Shown in pieces: positions 45,037-52,527 of a DNA stretch of 64,000 nucleotides. A model generated the notes under the pieces. It did no database searches and was not told the DNA's origin. It saw nothing but the letters and a program-made list of their open reading frames with translations. The stretch is from an uncultured Chitinophagaceae bacterium (GTDB taxonomy: Bacteria; Bacteroidota; Bacteroidia; Chitinophagales; Chitinophagaceae), in assembly GCA_937919945.1 (NCBI GenBank), contig CALESY010000035.1, positions 22,887-86,886 on the forward strand, read 5' to 3'. The stretch's first letter is position 1, and each line of letters opens with the position of its first letter. A program made the position numbers and the translations under genes.

Positions 45037-45834
45037 ATGAAAAAGTTATTTTTATTTGCAGCATCTGCAATGATCATGTTCGCAAGCTCTTGCGATAAAA
45101 AAACAACTACTACAACACCAACTACTCCAACAACGCCTACAACACCCAGCGGGCCAACACCACCAACACCTACACCATCGGGCAACGATATCAGCGGTGC
45201 ACTTATCAGCATCAAGATGGATTATTCCACACAGCCTGCGGGCTCACCCATTCCTGTATCATTAGTTTCTGAAATAGGTACTGCTGTATTTTATTCTACA
45301 CCAGGCGGTACAACATTTGCCGATGCAGGTACAGTATCTGTAAATGGTACCACTCTAGAAAAGCAAACTAATAATTCGTACAACAAACTGGCTACTACGG
45401 GTATGACACCATCCAGCCTTAACTTCGGCAGTGGCTCAAGCTCTAAATCAAGTTGGAGTGTTGGTGGTGCCGGTAGCGTAGCGGCTTTCACATATGACCA
45501 TACAGGTACTTTCCCTAATTACTCAGGTACATTACCAACAAGTGTTACTAAATCAAGCGGTGTTACACTTACGCTCAACTCATCGACAGTTAGTGGTGCA
45601 GACTCTGTATATGTAGTCATAGCAGCAGGCAGCTCGTCATTTACTAAAGGCTACTCTGCAACAGCTGGCAGCATCACTATCAGTGCGTCCGATTTGTCTG
45701 GCTTCCCTACTGTATCAGATAATACTGCACTGATAGAAGTTTGTCCGTTCAAATATTTGATAAACACTATTGGTGGTAAGAAGTATGTGTTCATTAAAGA
45801 ACAAGCCATCGTAAAAAATATCAACATCAATTAA
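45037..45834 (+). CDS. putative lipoprotein with Thr/Pro-rich spacer
   Basis: 265 residues from MKKLFLFAASAMIMFASSC, a lipoprotein signal with a Cys19 anchor. An upstream in-frame ATG at 45001 would add twelve residues (MDKSIVNANLLN) and fits the near-leaderless promoter spacing, so either start may be used. After the Cys comes a low-complexity spacer of Thr and Pro (about 24-50), then a Ser/Thr/Gly-rich beta-type domain with no recognisable family. The spacer suggests a surface-tethered domain held away from the membrane. The gene is downstream of the response regulator but has its own promoter box. Confidence 0.72.
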   Translation: MKKLFLFAASAMIMFASSCDKKTTTTTPTTPTTPTTPSGPTPPTPTPSGNDISGALISIKMDYSTQPAGSPIPVSLVSEIGTAVFYSTPGGTTFADAGTVSVNGTTLEKQTNNSYNKLATTGMTPSSLNFGSGSSSKSSWSVGGAGSVAAFTYDHTGTFPNYSGTLPTSVTKSSGVTLTLNSSTVSGADSVYVVIAAGSSSFTKGYSATAGSITISASDLSGFPTVSDNTALIEVCPFKYLINTIGGKKYVFIKEQAIVKNININ

Positions 45835-45866
45835 TACACCCCTGATTGCAGACAAAAGCAACATGC

Positions 45867-45911
45867 GGATAAATCCTCTTGGACGAATAGTTTCAGAGGG
45901 TGGATTTATCC
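45867..45911 (+). repeat. inverted repeat downstream of lipoprotein gene
   Basis: GGATAAATCC (45867-45876) pairs with GGATTTATCC (45902-45911), with extra pairing of CCTCT against AGAGG inside. It forms a long hairpin with a central loop of about 15 bases and lies four bases before a second palindrome. Confidence 0.6.
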
Positions 45912-45914
45912 TAA

Positions 45915-45942
45915 AAAAAGCGAGGTATATACCTCGCTTTTT
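45915..45942 (+). terminator. palindromic terminator, copy 1
   Basis: 28-base perfect palindrome, half AAAAAGCGAGGTAT, then TTGCTTTTG. It ends the lipoprotein transcript and is nearly identical to the palindrome at 47881-47910. Confidence 0.8.
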
Positions 45943-45958
45943 GCTTTTGTAATTTAGC

Positions 45959-45966
45959 TACATTTG
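45959..45966 (+). promoter_or_regulatory. TAnnTTTG -7 box upstream of T9SS protein gene
   Basis: TACATTTG, 21 bases before the ATG at 45988. Confidence 0.5.
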
Positions 45967-45987
45967 TACACTAAAACTTATTCCCTT

Positions 45988-47862
45988 ATGAAGAAGTATT
46001 TTCTTTTGGTTTGTACTCTTTTTGTATACCAACCATCATTTTCACAAATCTACAAGTGGGCTAAATCTGTTGGTGGAACTCAGAATGACGTTCCAACAGA
46101 AACTATAACTGATGGTGTCGGCAACCTTATTACTACTGGCGTATTTGCCGGGACTGTAGATTTTGACCCTGGTACTGGCATTGTTAACTTAACTTCTGCA
46201 GGCTCATCTTACTGGGATGCATTCATAATGAAAACTGACCCGGCGGGTAATTTGGTTTGGGTGAAACAAATTGGTGCAGGCGGTGCTGATAAAGGACTTT
46301 CTGTAACAGTAGATGCGTCTGATAATATATATGTTGCAGGATATTTCTCTGATTCGGTAGATTTTGATCCTGGGTCGGGAGTTTTTAAATTATCGCCAGA
46401 CGTAAACTCACACACAGTACCATTCTTATTGAAGCTTAACAGTTCTGGGAACTTTCTATGGGCAACAAAACAGGAAAGCATCTTTTCTCCTGAAGCTGTA
46501 GATATTGCTACTGCAAAAACTTCTGTACGCGTAGATAATGCTGGTGATGTTTTTATAGCTTATGACTTCAAAAGCCACTATGCACTTCAAATTGATAAAT
46601 ATTCTGGTAGCGGAACTAAAATATGGAGTAATTATTTTTTATATAAAACCAATACATCAGAAGTCTATTATCCTAGCCTTGCAATTGATCCATCCGGAAA
46701 TCCTATCCTAGCTGGGCGGTTTAATGGCGATATTGATTTCAATCCAAAAGGGGCTAGTAATGTAATATTTGGCCCTGCATTCAGCATATTTGTGGCTAAA
46801 TTATCTGGCTCTACGGGAAATGTTACATGGTTAGATAGGTTCGATAATTGTCCATTAGTCTATTCTTTAACCACAGATGCTACCGGTAATATCATAATGG
46901 GTGGGGCTACAGGTAGTGATCCAGTTGATTTAGACCCTGGTCCTGGCGTTTATTCTGTTCCCGGAGGCTCAGGTTTATATGGGTTTATACTCAAACTTAC
47001 TAATACAGGAACTCTTTCATGGGGGCATCCATACGGCACTTCTTATCCTTATGGCATTTGTACAGATGCCTCCTCTAACATCTATGCGACAGGTTATTAT
47101 AAATATACTGTTGATTTCGATCCTAGTCTTTCAGATGCCATTTTAAATAACCCTAGCGCTGATAACATCTTTATTCTCAAACTGACACCATCAGGTTTAT
47201 TCGGTTGGGTTAAAGAAATGGGTGGGAATGGTGCAGAAGAAGGGCTTAGTATTGCTGTTAGCAAAACAAATGCTATATATACTGTCGGTAGATTTTATAC
47301 CACTGTTGATTTTGACTACCCGAACGGTAGTAACCTCAATGCTAATGGATTTGATGATATTTTTATTCATAAAGTAGAAAGTTGCGGAACAATTGATAAT
47401 AGCGTAACGAAAAATGGGGGTGTATTAAGTGCCAACTTATTAGGAGCTACATACCAATGGGTTACATGCCCTAACATGATACCCATAACAAATGCAAGCA
47501 GTAAGATATTTACACCATCATCGTCAGGTTCTTATGCTGTCATCCTCAATCAAAACGGGTGCATTGATACTTCAAGCTGTCAATATGTTTTTGCAAACAG
47601 TATTGTGCATCATAGCAACAACATAAATGCGCATATCTTCCCAAACCCTTTTAATGATTTTTTCACAATAGATATGGGCAAGCCTTACAACAATATTACG
47701 ATTGAAGTGAGGTCATTATTGGGGATTACAGTTTTTAAACAGACGTATACTAATAAGCAGATGATACCTGTAAAGGCTTCGCTGCCCTCTGGTACATATA
47801 TAGTTAATATTGTGACTGATAATGGCGAACGTGCAATATTAAAGACAGTGAAAGGTGAATAA
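45988..47862 (+). CDS. T9SS-secreted SBBP-repeat-like protein
   Basis: 624 residues. Signal peptide MKKYFLLVCTLFVYQPSFSQ, then about nine repeats of a beta-propeller-like type marked by variants of VDFDPGTG...NIFILKLTPSGLFGWVKEMGG (SBBP/Kelch-like beta blades rich in Asp-Phe-Asp). A small domain follows near 470-540 (GATYQWVTCPNMIPI). The C-terminal type A sorting domain runs about 555-624 (FPNPFNDFFTIDMG ... GTYIVNIVTDNGERAILKTVK), which sends the protein through the type IX secretion system to the surface. The start is the signal-peptide ATG, not the in-frame TTG at 45964. The ligand is unknown. Confidence 0.88.
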   Translation: MKKYFLLVCTLFVYQPSFSQIYKWAKSVGGTQNDVPTETITDGVGNLITTGVFAGTVDFDPGTGIVNLTSAGSSYWDAFIMKTDPAGNLVWVKQIGAGGADKGLSVTVDASDNIYVAGYFSDSVDFDPGSGVFKLSPDVNSHTVPFLLKLNSSGNFLWATKQESIFSPEAVDIATAKTSVRVDNAGDVFIAYDFKSHYALQIDKYSGSGTKIWSNYFLYKTNTSEVYYPSLAIDPSGNPILAGRFNGDIDFNPKGASNVIFGPAFSIFVAKLSGSTGNVTWLDRFDNCPLVYSLTTDATGNIIMGGATGSDPVDLDPGPGVYSVPGGSGLYGFILKLTNTGTLSWGHPYGTSYPYGICTDASSNIYATGYYKYTVDFDPSLSDAILNNPSADNIFILKLTPSGLFGWVKEMGGNGAEEGLSIAVSKTNAIYTVGRFYTTVDFDYPNGSNLNANGFDDIFIHKVESCGTIDNSVTKNGGVLSANLLGATYQWVTCPNMIPITNASSKIFTPSSSGSYAVILNQNGCIDTSSCQYVFANSIVHHSNNINAHIFPNPFNDFFTIDMGKPYNNITIEVRSLLGITVFKQTYTNKQMIPVKASLPSGTYIVNIVTDNGERAILKTVKGE

Positions 47863-47880
47863 TCTATTCATATTGAAATA

Positions 47881-47910
47881 AAAAAAGCGAGGTATATACC
47901 TCGCTTTTTT
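47881..47910 (+). terminator. palindromic terminator, copy 2, bidirectional
   Basis: Perfect 30-base palindrome with half AAAAAAGCGAGGTAT. It sits between the convergent T9SS gene and the RNase E/G gene and matches the palindrome at 45915-45942 over its full length. Confidence 0.85.
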
Positions 47911-47914
47911 GCTT

Positions 47915-49474
47915 TTATAATTTTATCAAATCGTCTGTCTTATTGTCGAAAAACTGGTATTGGGTGATGCCCGCATTATTATCTTCCACTATTAACAACT
48001 TCGTTTTATACTGTGCAATCCATTTTTTAACTATAGATTTTTTGAAGAAACTACCCTTAGTAAGATAAGCTGCCAATATAGGGTGTATATGCAGCGATAA
48101 GTCGCGATGCCCCTGGTCTACCAGATAACGGACATCTTTTTCTATCTCATCGGCTACCAATATAGAAGGACCAATTTTTCCCGTACCCTTGCACGATGGG
48201 CATAGTTCGGCAGTAGATATATTCAGTTCTGGGCGAAGGCGTTGACGTGTTATCTGCATCAGCCCGAATTTGGATATTGGTAGTATAGTATGTCTAGCCC
48301 TGTCATGTGCCATAAATTTCTCTACGGCTTCCAGCAGTTGCTTTTTATTGTCGGGCAGCTTCATGTCTATGAAGTCTATGATGATGATGCCACCCAAATC
48401 GCGCAAACGCATCTGTCTGGCTATCTCTTCTGCAGCCTCTAAGTTGGTAGCCAGTGCATTTTGTTCTTGCCCGGAATCGTTGCTGCGCGTACCACTGTTT
48501 ACATCTATTACATGCAGTGCCTCGGTATGCTCGATTATCAGGTATGCCCCGCTCGATAGGTTGACGGTTTTACCAAAGGAAGCTTTTACCTGTTTGGTAA
48601 TACCATACTGGTCGAATACGCTAATACCTGCATTGTGGTATGTAACAATATCTTCTTTCTCAGGTGCTATGCGGGCTATATAATCTTTTGTTTCACCGTG
48701 CAGCTTCTTGTCATTCACCACTATTTTCTGAAAGCTGTCGCTTAGCAAATCGCGCAGTATAGAAGTTGTTTTGTCCTGCTCGCTCATGATGATTTGTGGT
48801 GCTTTCGCGCCTTTCAGGCTGCGCTGCATGTTCTTCCACATTTCTTCTAATGCCAGCAGGTCGGCATGTAACTCGGCAGTATTTTTACCTTCGGCAGCAG
48901 TACGCACTATCACTCCAAAGTTTTTGGGCTTGATGGACTCCACAATCTTTTGCAGGCGTTTGCGCTCTTCGGCAGAATGTATTTTACGCGATATGGCAAC
49001 AACATCATTAAAAGGTGTCATCACCACAAAACGGCCTGGCAATGATATTTCGCAACTAAGGCGAGGGCCTTTGGCAGAAATGGGTTCTTTTAATATCTGC
49101 ACCAATACCTCTGGTTTGGGGTTAGCAACTTCTGTTATCTTACCCGTTTTTACAATTTCAGATTCGTTTTTGAACTTGCCAAAATCTTCACCCCAGCTTG
49201 TATTGCCTTCTATAGATTCTTTGGTAAACTTTACCAACGAGCGAAAGTATGGGCTCAGGTCTGTATAATGCAGAAAAGCATCTTTCTCGTATCCAACATC
49301 CACAAATGCCGCGTTGAGCCCAGGCATTAGTTTTTTTACCTTGCCGAGGTACAAATCTCCAACAGCAAAGTTGTCCTGGCCAACCTGATAATGCAGTTCA
49401 ACCAGTTTTTTATCTTCCAGCAAGGCTATTTCCACACCCTCGCCCGAAGCATTAATAATGAGTTCTTTGTTCAT
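47915..49474 (-). CDS. rng: ribonuclease E/G
   Basis: 519 residues, the size of RNase G-like proteins without a long C-terminal scaffold. An S1 RNA-binding domain is near 35-120. The catalytic DNase-I-like region has the acidic motifs IDVNSG and GGIIIIDFIDM, whose aspartates bind Mg. Around residue 425 the Zn-link AELCPSCKGTGK provides the CPxC pair that joins subunits. It processes rRNA and degrades mRNA in the cytoplasm. The upstream genes on the same strand are the 29-residue basic protein, a TPR protein and HU. Confidence 0.95.
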   Translation of the reverse strand: MNKELIINASGEGVEIALLEDKKLVELHYQVGQDNFAVGDLYLGKVKKLMPGLNAAFVDVGYEKDAFLHYTDLSPYFRSLVKFTKESIEGNTSWGEDFGKFKNESEIVKTGKITEVANPKPEVLVQILKEPISAKGPRLSCEISLPGRFVVMTPFNDVVAISRKIHSAEERKRLQKIVESIKPKNFGVIVRTAAEGKNTAELHADLLALEEMWKNMQRSLKGAKAPQIIMSEQDKTTSILRDLLSDSFQKIVVNDKKLHGETKDYIARIAPEKEDIVTYHNAGISVFDQYGITKQVKASFGKTVNLSSGAYLIIEHTEALHVIDVNSGTRSNDSGQEQNALATNLEAAEEIARQMRLRDLGGIIIIDFIDMKLPDNKKQLLEAVEKFMAHDRARHTILPISKFGLMQITRQRLRPELNISTAELCPSCKGTGKIGPSILVADEIEKDVRYLVDQGHRDLSLHIHPILAAYLTKGSFFKKSIVKKWIAQYKTKLLIVEDNNAGITQYQFFDNKTDDLIKL

Positions 49475-49670
49475 TCACCGTGATTTTCCAATTACACTTG
49501 GCCGGTGCGTGATTCCTGAAGAATATTTTGAAAAGACAAAATGTAATAACAAAACCCTACATCTGTAACAGTGCAGCTAATATATCAGAAGCACGGCAAC
49601 AGATGTAGGAATACAGTATTACTACAGATTGTATTAGGAAAAGGGAAGCAGGAGCGCGCCCGGCTTTACC

Positions 49671-49760
49671 TTATTTCTTCTTATGGCGATTTTTTCTCAA
49701 ACGCTTTTTACGTTTGTGAGTAGCAATTTTATGTCTTTTTCTTTTCTTACCACAAGGCAT
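49671..49760 (-). CDS. AURKAIP1/COX24 domain small basic protein (mS38-like)
   Basis: 29 residues read directly: MPCGKKRKRHKIATHKRKKR followed by LRKNRHKKK. More than half of the residues are Lys or Arg. It matches the tiny Bacteroidota family annotated as AURKAIP1/COX24 domain proteins, related to mitochondrial ribosomal protein mS38, so a ribosome-associated role is likely from family knowledge. Third residue here is Cys, where I recall Ser. It lies 20 bases after the TPR protein gene, upstream of rng; the 196 bases 49475-49670 hold no other gene I can see. Confidence 0.85.
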   Translation of the reverse strand: MPCGKKRKRHKIATHKRKKRLRKNRHKKK

Positions 49761-49779
49761 AACACGAATAATTTTATAG

Positions 49780-50640
49780 TTACTTAAATGAATTTATATA
49801 ATTGTCAATCTCTTTATCGAACTCGGGATTATTCACTATCTCCTTACATTTTTCAAACAATTCGATAGCTTTCTGTTTATCTCCCTTGCCCTTATAAGTT
49901 TCTGCCAGAAAATACATTGCTTCCGTATTCTTCGGCTCTTGCTTCAAGACTGTTTCAAACCGCCCTACTGCCTTGTCATACTGCCCCGATTGTATTGCCA
50001 GCCTGCCCAACATTAAGTTGGCAGGTATGTTATCAGGTTTTTCGCGGGTAATGCCTAACAGTAATTGTACTCCCTGCATCGTTTCACCAACCCCCTCAAT
50101 ATAAGCAGCCGCTAAGGCCATTTTCACCGTATCATTTTTGGGGTTCAACTCCATTGAGCGTTGAAAACACGCTATGGATTGCTGCGCCTCCCACATGGTA
50201 ACAGCGGGCGAACCGCTTCGTTGCATGAGGTCCAAAAATAATTGGCCTGCAAAGTTGAGGTTTTTTTCCGAATTCTCCAACTTAGCCGATAATCCGTAAT
50301 AATAAGCAGCAACCGGGTATTGTTTATGTTCCTGCCATACTTTACCCAATTTCCAGTAAACAGGTGCTTTTTTTACAGAATCTGTAATAGTTGAAAGTTC
50401 CTTTTCTACTATTGCCAGTTCTTCCATAGCATGTTCAGGAAGTGTTTTTCTGGCAGCATTCTCTATAGAGTCAAAAGATGCCGGTTGTATTGGGGTGTGA
50501 GGTGCATTCATACCGCCTTGCATACTGGCAACAGCACCTGTTTCTTTCTTTTTAGATGGGGGTGTTGTATTGGCACCAAAGTATAACAAGGCTGTAAGGC
50601 CTATGGCAGCGGCTATTGATATATAATGTATGGGTCGCAA
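49780..50640 (-). CDS. TPR-repeat membrane-anchored protein
   Basis: 286 residues. One N-terminal membrane anchor (ISIAAAIGLTALLYFGANT) with a short cytoplasmic start, then a low-complexity linker, and TPR repeats over about 85-280 (e.g. YYYGLSAKLENSEKNLNFAGQLFLDL; LMLGRLAIQSGQYDKAVGRFETVLKQEPKNTEAMYFLAETYKGKGDKQKAIELFEKC). It is probably a periplasmic-facing scaffold. The start is a TTG at 50640; no ATG or GTG is suitably placed. A TAnnTTTG box lies 16 bases upstream. It sits between HU and the basic mS38-like gene. Confidence 0.85.
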   Translation of the reverse strand: MRPIHYISIAAAIGLTALLYFGANTTPPSKKKETGAVASMQGGMNAPHTPIQPASFDSIENAARKTLPEHAMEELAIVEKELSTITDSVKKAPVYWKLGKVWQEHKQYPVAAYYYGLSAKLENSEKNLNFAGQLFLDLMQRSGSPAVTMWEAQQSIACFQRSMELNPKNDTVKMALAAAYIEGVGETMQGVQLLLGITREKPDNIPANLMLGRLAIQSGQYDKAVGRFETVLKQEPKNTEAMYFLAETYKGKGDKQKAIELFEKCKEIVNNPEFDKEIDNYINSFK

Positions 50641-50656
50641 AACTGTAAATTCTGCG

Positions 50657-50664
50657 CAAAGGTA
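50657..50664 (-). promoter_or_regulatory. TAnnTTTG -7 box upstream of TPR protein
   Basis: TACCTTTG on the minus strand, 16 bases before the TTG start at 50640. Confidence 0.5.
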
Positions 50665-50693
50665 TGCTAATTATGCCTTCGTATTAATATTAC

Positions 50694-51017
50694 TTATTCT
50701 TGGTCTTCAAAATCACCTTTATGCTCCTTCAAATCATGCTTAGACTCTTTTACAGCCTGCATAAACTCCTTAGCTGGCTTGAAGGCAGGGATGAAATGTT
50801 CGGGTATCTCAACTGCAACATTCTTCTTAATGTTACGACCGATTTTTGCTGCACGCTTTTTGAGTATAAAACTTCCAAAACCACGAACAAAAACAGGCTC
50901 CCCCTCTTCCAACGAGTCTTTAACTTCTTTAAAAAAAGCTTCCAACGCTACCAATATATCTACTTTAGGGATACCGGTTTTTTCTGCAATCTTAGTTACT
51001 ACGTCCGCTTTTCTCAT
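50694..51017 (-). CDS. HU/IHF-family DNA-binding protein
   Basis: 107 residues, longer than the usual 90. Histone-like DNA-binding dimer: MRKADVVTKIAEKTGIPKVDILVALEAFFKEVKDSL, then FVRGFGSFILKKRAAKIGRNIKKNVAVEIPEHFIPAFKPAKEF, which holds the DNA-contacting arm. The last 17 residues (ESKHDLKEHKGDFEDQE) are an extra acidic tail. The 317 bases upstream (51018-51334), between HU and ctaA, are very AT-rich with no convincing gene; they probably carry the divergent promoters of both genes. Confidence 0.93.
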   Translation of the reverse strand: MRKADVVTKIAEKTGIPKVDILVALEAFFKEVKDSLEEGEPVFVRGFGSFILKKRAAKIGRNIKKNVAVEIPEHFIPAFKPAKEFMQAVKESKHDLKEHKGDFEDQE

Positions 51018-51334
51018 ATTGTGGAAATTTTATAATGGTGAAATATTGATATTTATTAAATATTGGCTATGTAAGACGCTTCAAATCAGTACACTTTAAC
51101 ATAAAACTATAGTAATAATCGCTTATTAGAAGTTAAAATTGTTCGAGATTAAAAATTAATTAAAATGACAATGTAAAATATTGTGGCAATGAAGACTATG
51201 CCAAATTGCACGTGGTATTGTTGAATATTAAAAGTATTGATTTGTTAGGAATCAGATTTGCAGAAATGGGAAAAATAAATTTTAATCTATTTTTAATGTT
51301 GTTACGTGCTTTATAAGCAAAAACAACTGGTTAC

Positions 51335-52456
51335 ATGAAAGAATTGATTGCATCGTCAAGGGTATGTGGGTTAGATTTGCATCACGTAAAAAATGACTTA
51401 TCAGTGCAGGAAGTAAGAAAACGAAAGGCAGTAGCATATTGGTTATTGGCGGGTGTTATCATGATTGTGATACAGGTATTGCTGGGAGGTGTTACCCGGC
51501 TTACAGGTTCCGGGTTATCTATTACTGAATGGAAACCTATTATGGGTGCTATGCCGCCCATGAGTGACGATACATGGCAGACAGCATTTGAAAAATACCA
51601 ACAGATAGCACAATACAAATACCTGAATAATCATTTCACAATAGATGACTTCAAATTCATTTTCTTTTGGGAGTGGTTTCATCGTTTATGGGCAAGATTA
51701 CTGGGTGTTGTTTTTGCTATTGGTTTTATTTACTTCTTGGTGCGCAGGTATTTCGACAAAGCAATGATTATACCTTTTATCATTCTGTTTATTCTCGGTG
51801 GTGTGCAAGGATTGATTGGATGGATAATGGTGGCAAGTGGCGTAAATGATACCGACCTGTATGTAAATCACATAAAACTAGCACTGCATTTTATGGCTGC
51901 ACTCTTGTTGCTTTGCTATACGCTGTGGTTTGCCTTAAAATTATTAGTAGCTGATCGTAAATTAACTGATAATAAAAAGCTCCTCACCTTTACCAACATA
52001 TCTATTATTGTGCTGGCGGTACAATTAGTTTATGGTGCATTCATGGCAGGCCTGAAAGCAGCAATGGCTGCACCTACATGGCCAGACATCAATGGTATGT
52101 ATATACCCGACAGCCTGCATATGCACAGTTTTATAAACCATCCCATCAATGTGCACTTTATGCACAGGCAGTTAGCTTACCTGCTGTTTGCACTTATCAT
52201 GTTTTGGTTTGGCAGTGTTACTAAATTTTCGAAACAACATACATCCAGCCTTATTGCATCCGCACGGTGGTGGCCTTTTGTTCTTGTATTTATACAGGTA
52301 TTACTAGGCATTCTCACTGTTATCAGTGCGCCCAAAATAGTGCCCGGTAAATTCGGCACATTTGAAATACTAGCGGAGCTTCATCAGCTTTTTGCCATGT
52401 TCCTGCTCATGGCATTGGTAGTATGCCGCTATGCATTTCGCCGCCCTGCGAATTAA
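51335..52456 (+). CDS. ctaA: heme A synthase (CtaA/COX15 type)
   Basis: 373 residues, eight membrane helices in two four-helix bundles. It converts heme O to heme A for aa3-type oxidase. The conserved N-terminal sequence VLLGGVTRLTGSGLSITEWKPIMGAMPP and FFWEWFHRLWARLLG holds the first heme histidines; the second bundle has MHRQLAYLLFALIM and EILAELHQLFAMFLL with later histidines. The N terminus has about 35 extra residues before the first helix. No cytochrome oxidase or ctaB genes are in the window, so it is separated from its usual partners. Confidence 0.94.
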   Translation: MKELIASSRVCGLDLHHVKNDLSVQEVRKRKAVAYWLLAGVIMIVIQVLLGGVTRLTGSGLSITEWKPIMGAMPPMSDDTWQTAFEKYQQIAQYKYLNNHFTIDDFKFIFFWEWFHRLWARLLGVVFAIGFIYFLVRRYFDKAMIIPFIILFILGGVQGLIGWIMVASGVNDTDLYVNHIKLALHFMAALLLLCYTLWFALKLLVADRKLTDNKKLLTFTNISIIVLAVQLVYGAFMAGLKAAMAAPTWPDINGMYIPDSLHMHSFINHPINVHFMHRQLAYLLFALIMFWFGSVTKFSKQHTSSLIASARWWPFVLVFIQVLLGILTVISAPKIVPGKFGTFEILAELHQLFAMFLLMALVVCRYAFRRPAN

Positions 52457-52527
52457 TGTAAATAATACTCTGCGCTTACAAAAGCACCGAAACTTAGTTG
52501 TAACTTAATAGTAGATTACACTTCGGT

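Noticed and set aside
45103..45183. Thr/Pro codon repeat in the lipoprotein gene as a tandem DNA repeat or CRISPR-like array
   Set aside because: The repeat is irregular codon-level low complexity inside a coding frame, with no spacers.
48270..48683. 137-codon open frame antisense to the RNase E/G gene
   Set aside because: It is a shadow of a strongly conserved gene and has low-complexity Ser/Cys-rich sequence with no signals of its own.
51265..51315. 16-codon ORF just before ctaA, a possible leader peptide
   Set aside because: AT-rich sequence gives many short ORFs; no heme-related residues, no terminator/antiterminator pair and no start signal support it.
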